DNA of 64,000 nt from an uncultured Lachnospiraceae bacterium (GTDB lineage: Bacteria; Bacillota; Clostridia; Lachnospirales; Lachnospiraceae): contig CAJULP010000077.1 in the NCBI GenBank assembly GCA_910587295.1, forward strand, positions 62,001-126,000, in the 5' to 3' direction. The translations under genes were made by a program, and so were the position numbers. Below the pieces are notes generated by a model. It was not told where the DNA came from, did not search any database, and saw only the letters and a list, made by a program, of their open reading frames with translations. This document shows positions 62,091-64,000 of the stretch, in pieces. Each line of letters opens with the position of its first letter. Positions within the stretch are counted from its first letter, which is position 1.

Positions 62091-63257
62091 ATGAATATTT
62101 TATTGTTGGGAAAAACGGATTCAATTTTTACCAGAGATTTTTGTTTAAATGTTCTTGGCATGGAGCATGCTAATACGGTTATTCTCACACAGGCATTTTC
62201 GAAGGAGTATCAACAGGATTATGCAGCGGAAAATATAAAAGAAGTAAAGTGGCCTGACCTTTTTTTGAAAGGGATACGATGCCAGCCCGGTTCCATATTT
62301 CGATTACCGCAGATTTGGAAAAAGTTATGGCAGGAAATCGGGTTTGTAAAAGAGATTGATGTGTTTCATGTACATTATGTGGAAGCATTGCATTTATTAT
62401 ATTTTTTTCCATTTTGGACAAGCGCAGGGAAACGAATTCTGACATTTTGGGGCAGCGATCTATATACCCTTTCTTTTGTGAACAGACAGATTCTTCGCTT
62501 GTTCTTAAATCAGGCGTCAAGAATTGTTCTCATGATACCTGAACAGCATAAATACTTTCAGTTATTATATGGGAATAAATATGAGAAAAAAATCCGGGTA
62601 ATTGATTTTGGGAACAGTTTGATAGATGAGTTGGATAAAGTGATAGCAAAGTATACGAAAAAAGAATGTAAAGATTATTTCCAACTGCCAGCTGATAAAG
62701 TAATCGTGCATATAGGTTATAATGCGGCCAGAGTACAACAGCATTTAAGGCTTATTGAAGGTATACTGTGCCTGCCAATAGAAGAGCGATCCAGATTGAA
62801 GCTTGTTTTTGGCATGTCATATAAGCATGACAGTGATTTTGAACAGTACAAACAGCAGTTGTCTGACCAAATGAAAGCGGCGAAAGTAGATTATTGTTTT
62901 GTTGAAAAGTATATGCAAGGGGAGGAATTGGCAATGTTTCGAAGAACTTGTGATCTGTTTTTATATGGGCAAAAGACAGATGCACGTTCGGAAAGTCCTT
63001 TGGAATATGTATATGGCGGAGCTGAATTTATATGCCCTGAATGGCTTGCGGGTCATTATGGAATACTTGATCAGGCTAAAGCAAGGTATTATGTATATGA
63101 AGATTTTGATAATCTTTCTGATAGCATAAGACGATGTTTTGAAAATATGGATGTATACGGGGAAAGTATTTCGGAATGGGGACGACAGATAATTCGTAGT
63201 GAAATATCTTGGGATTCTGTACGAGGGGAGTGGAGGAGCTTATATGCAGACGAATAA
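62091..63257 (+). CDS. GT-B-type glycosyltransferase (GT4-like)
   Basis: 388 residues from the ATG at 62091, before which GGGGAAG is well placed; a GTG at 62076 is possible. MNILLLGKTDSIFTRDFCLNVL and DVFHVHYVEALHLLYFFPF with ILTFWGSDLYTLSFVN resemble the N-terminal domain of lipid-linked-acceptor GT4 or GT56-like enzymes. HIGYNAARVQQHLRLIEGI and the late KTDARSESPLEYVYGGAEFI segment suggest the donor-binding half. Its end overlaps the aminotransferase gene by 14 bases. The fold is likely; family and specificity are uncertain. Confidence 0.72.
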   Translation: MNILLLGKTDSIFTRDFCLNVLGMEHANTVILTQAFSKEYQQDYAAENIKEVKWPDLFLKGIRCQPGSIFRLPQIWKKLWQEIGFVKEIDVFHVHYVEALHLLYFFPFWTSAGKRILTFWGSDLYTLSFVNRQILRLFLNQASRIVLMIPEQHKYFQLLYGNKYEKKIRVIDFGNSLIDELDKVIAKYTKKECKDYFQLPADKVIVHIGYNAARVQQHLRLIEGILCLPIEERSRLKLVFGMSYKHDSDFEQYKQQLSDQMKAAKVDYCFVEKYMQGEELAMFRRTCDLFLYGQKTDARSESPLEYVYGGAEFICPEWLAGHYGILDQAKARYYVYEDFDNLSDSIRRCFENMDVYGESISEWGRQIIRSEISWDSVRGEWRSLYADE

Positions 63258-64000
63258 AGCAAATGATAGAATGATATGGTTGAATGGGAAAGTATTGCCG
63301 TTAGATGAGGCAAGGATTAATGTGCTTTCACCTACTGCACAGTTTGGGGCGAATGTCTTCGAAGGAATCCGCTGTTATTGGAATGAAGAAGAAAAACAAT
63401 TGTATGCATTCCGTCTAAAAGAACATTATGCAAGGCTCATGCAGTCCATGCGGTTGTTTGGTATAAAAAGCCCTTATAGTGAGTATGAGTTGGAAGAAAC
63501 AATGAAAGAAATTGTCAGGGCTAATCGGTATCAGGAGGATATTGCTGTAAGGCAGACGGTATTTGTAGATGGGTTTGGAAGTTGGTTTTCAACAGAGCCA
63601 GTGGGGATGTTCATTGCACCAATTGCTAAAAGAAGAAAGGAAGTGCCATTATCTTTTACAGAGCGGACTTGCGTAAGTTCCTGGGAAAGGATTAGTGAAA
63701 GAGATATGTCTCCAAGGGTAAAGGTTGGTGCAAATTACATTAATAGCAGACTTGCAAAATTAGAAGCAGAAGATAGAGGTTACGATTCGGCGTTGTTTTT
63801 AAATCGTTATGGGTATGTGGCGGAAGGAACAGGTTCTTGCTTTTTTATGATTAAAAATGACGAGATTATTACGCCAATGCTGACGGATTCTATTTTAGAG
63901 AGTATTACTAGAGATACTGTTTTAAATATAGCAAGGCAAGAACTAAATTTGAAGGTGACAGAGCGCCATATTGTCAGAAGTGAATTGTATTCATGTGACG
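63244..64000 (+). CDS. ilvE-like: Branched-chain amino-acid aminotransferase-like, fold type IV PLP enzyme (3' end outside window)
   Basis: The frame stays open to the window edge (252 codons). The protein begins MQTNKANDRMIWLNGKVLP, with SPTAQFGANVFEGIRCYW, IAVRQTVFVDGFG, PRVKVGANYINSRLAKLEAED holding the PLP lysine at K160, and Glu194 in YVAEGTGSC; these positions match those in IlvE. GGAGGAG five bases before the ATG and a 14-base overlap with the preceding gene place it in the same operon. In a glycan locus it may make an amino or keto acid for a decoration, or mark the start of another pathway. True IlvE function cannot be told from here. Confidence 0.9.
   Translation, partial: MQTNKANDRMIWLNGKVLPLDEARINVLSPTAQFGANVFEGIRCYWNEEEKQLYAFRLKEHYARLMQSMRLFGIKSPYSEYELEETMKEIVRANRYQEDIAVRQTVFVDGFGSWFSTEPVGMFIAPIAKRRKEVPLSFTERTCVSSWERISERDMSPRVKVGANYINSRLAKLEAEDRGYDSALFLNRYGYVAEGTGSCFFMIKNDEIITPMLTDSILESITRDTVLNIARQELNLKVTERHIVRSELYSCD

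Noticed and set aside
1..64000. tRNA, rRNA, CRISPR arrays, insertion sequences or prophage genes
   Set aside because: No cloverleaf-like sequence, regularly spaced repeats, transposase or integrase motifs were seen on either strand.

Overview
The window is one uninterrupted plus-strand run of 52 genes (the first and last cut by the window edges) for assembly of a cell-surface glycan. It most resembles a capsule, exopolysaccharide or cell-wall polysaccharide locus of a gut-type Firmicute, probably Lachnospiraceae/Clostridia. The basis is moderate GC content, AGGAGG-type ribosome sites, the Firmicute-style CotH/VTC/DUF4956 and GT2/DUF2304 pairs, and families such as DUF5672, DUF6056 and DUF2334. 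I see no tRNA, rRNA, CRISPR array, transposase or integrase. The genus call is inference.

Layout. (A) 1-20 kb: the end of an ATP-grasp enzyme, a GT4, a nucleotide-sugar dehydrogenase and a C4 epimerase (TviB/TviC-like, pointing to UDP-GalNAcA), a DUF2334 deacetylase, a membrane protein, four more GT4 enzymes interleaved with two full-length asparagine-synthase-like amidotransferases, an MBOAT plus SGNH acyl-transfer pair, two tandem GT11 enzymes and a GT2. (B) 20-32 kb: a PglK-like ABC flippase, a divergent GT11, DUF5672, GT17, a WbaP-like polyprenyl-phosphate sugar transferase, a GT4 and two GT2 enzymes, a pyruvyltransferase and a Wzx flippase. (C) 32-48.5 kb: a DUF6056-like membrane protein, a GH88/GH105-like hydrolase, a third canonical GT11, a membrane-anchored CotH-like kinase, three GT4 enzymes, a GINT1-like protein, a second ABC flippase, two tandem Wzy-like polymerases (the second with an extra C-terminal two-helix domain), and a WecG/TagA-GT4 fusion. 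(D) 48.6-63.3 kb, visibly more AT-rich: two large GT-C-like membrane proteins, an asparagine-synthase-like protein without the nucleophile Cys, a GacI/GacJ-like GT2 plus DUF2304 pair, GT4 and GT2 enzymes, a VTC plus DUF4956 pair, and a second DUF6056-like protein. (E) From 63.2 kb: the start of a branched-chain aminotransferase-like gene.

How the genes may work together. WbaP-like and WecG/TagA-like enzymes would start or extend lipid-linked oligosaccharides. The many GT4, GT2, GT11 and GT17 enzymes would extend them, Wzx or the two PglK-like ABC proteins would flip them, and the Wzy-like proteins would polymerise them. The GT2/DUF2304 pair would make an undecaprenyl-phosphate sugar that the GT-C proteins transfer outside the cell. 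Acetyl, pyruvyl and amide groups would decorate the product. About 27 glycosyltransferase-type genes, three flippases and two polymerases exceed the need of one repeat unit, so I infer two or more glycan pathways joined head to tail. No nucleotidyltransferase, GDP-fucose synthesis gene or Wzc/Wze-type regulator is present in the window.

Genes overlap or abut almost everywhere. The longest gaps are 107 bp (20010-20116) and 86 bp (48529-48614); two carry promoter-like sequences, as does the 47-bp gap at 59460-59506. No convincing terminator was seen.
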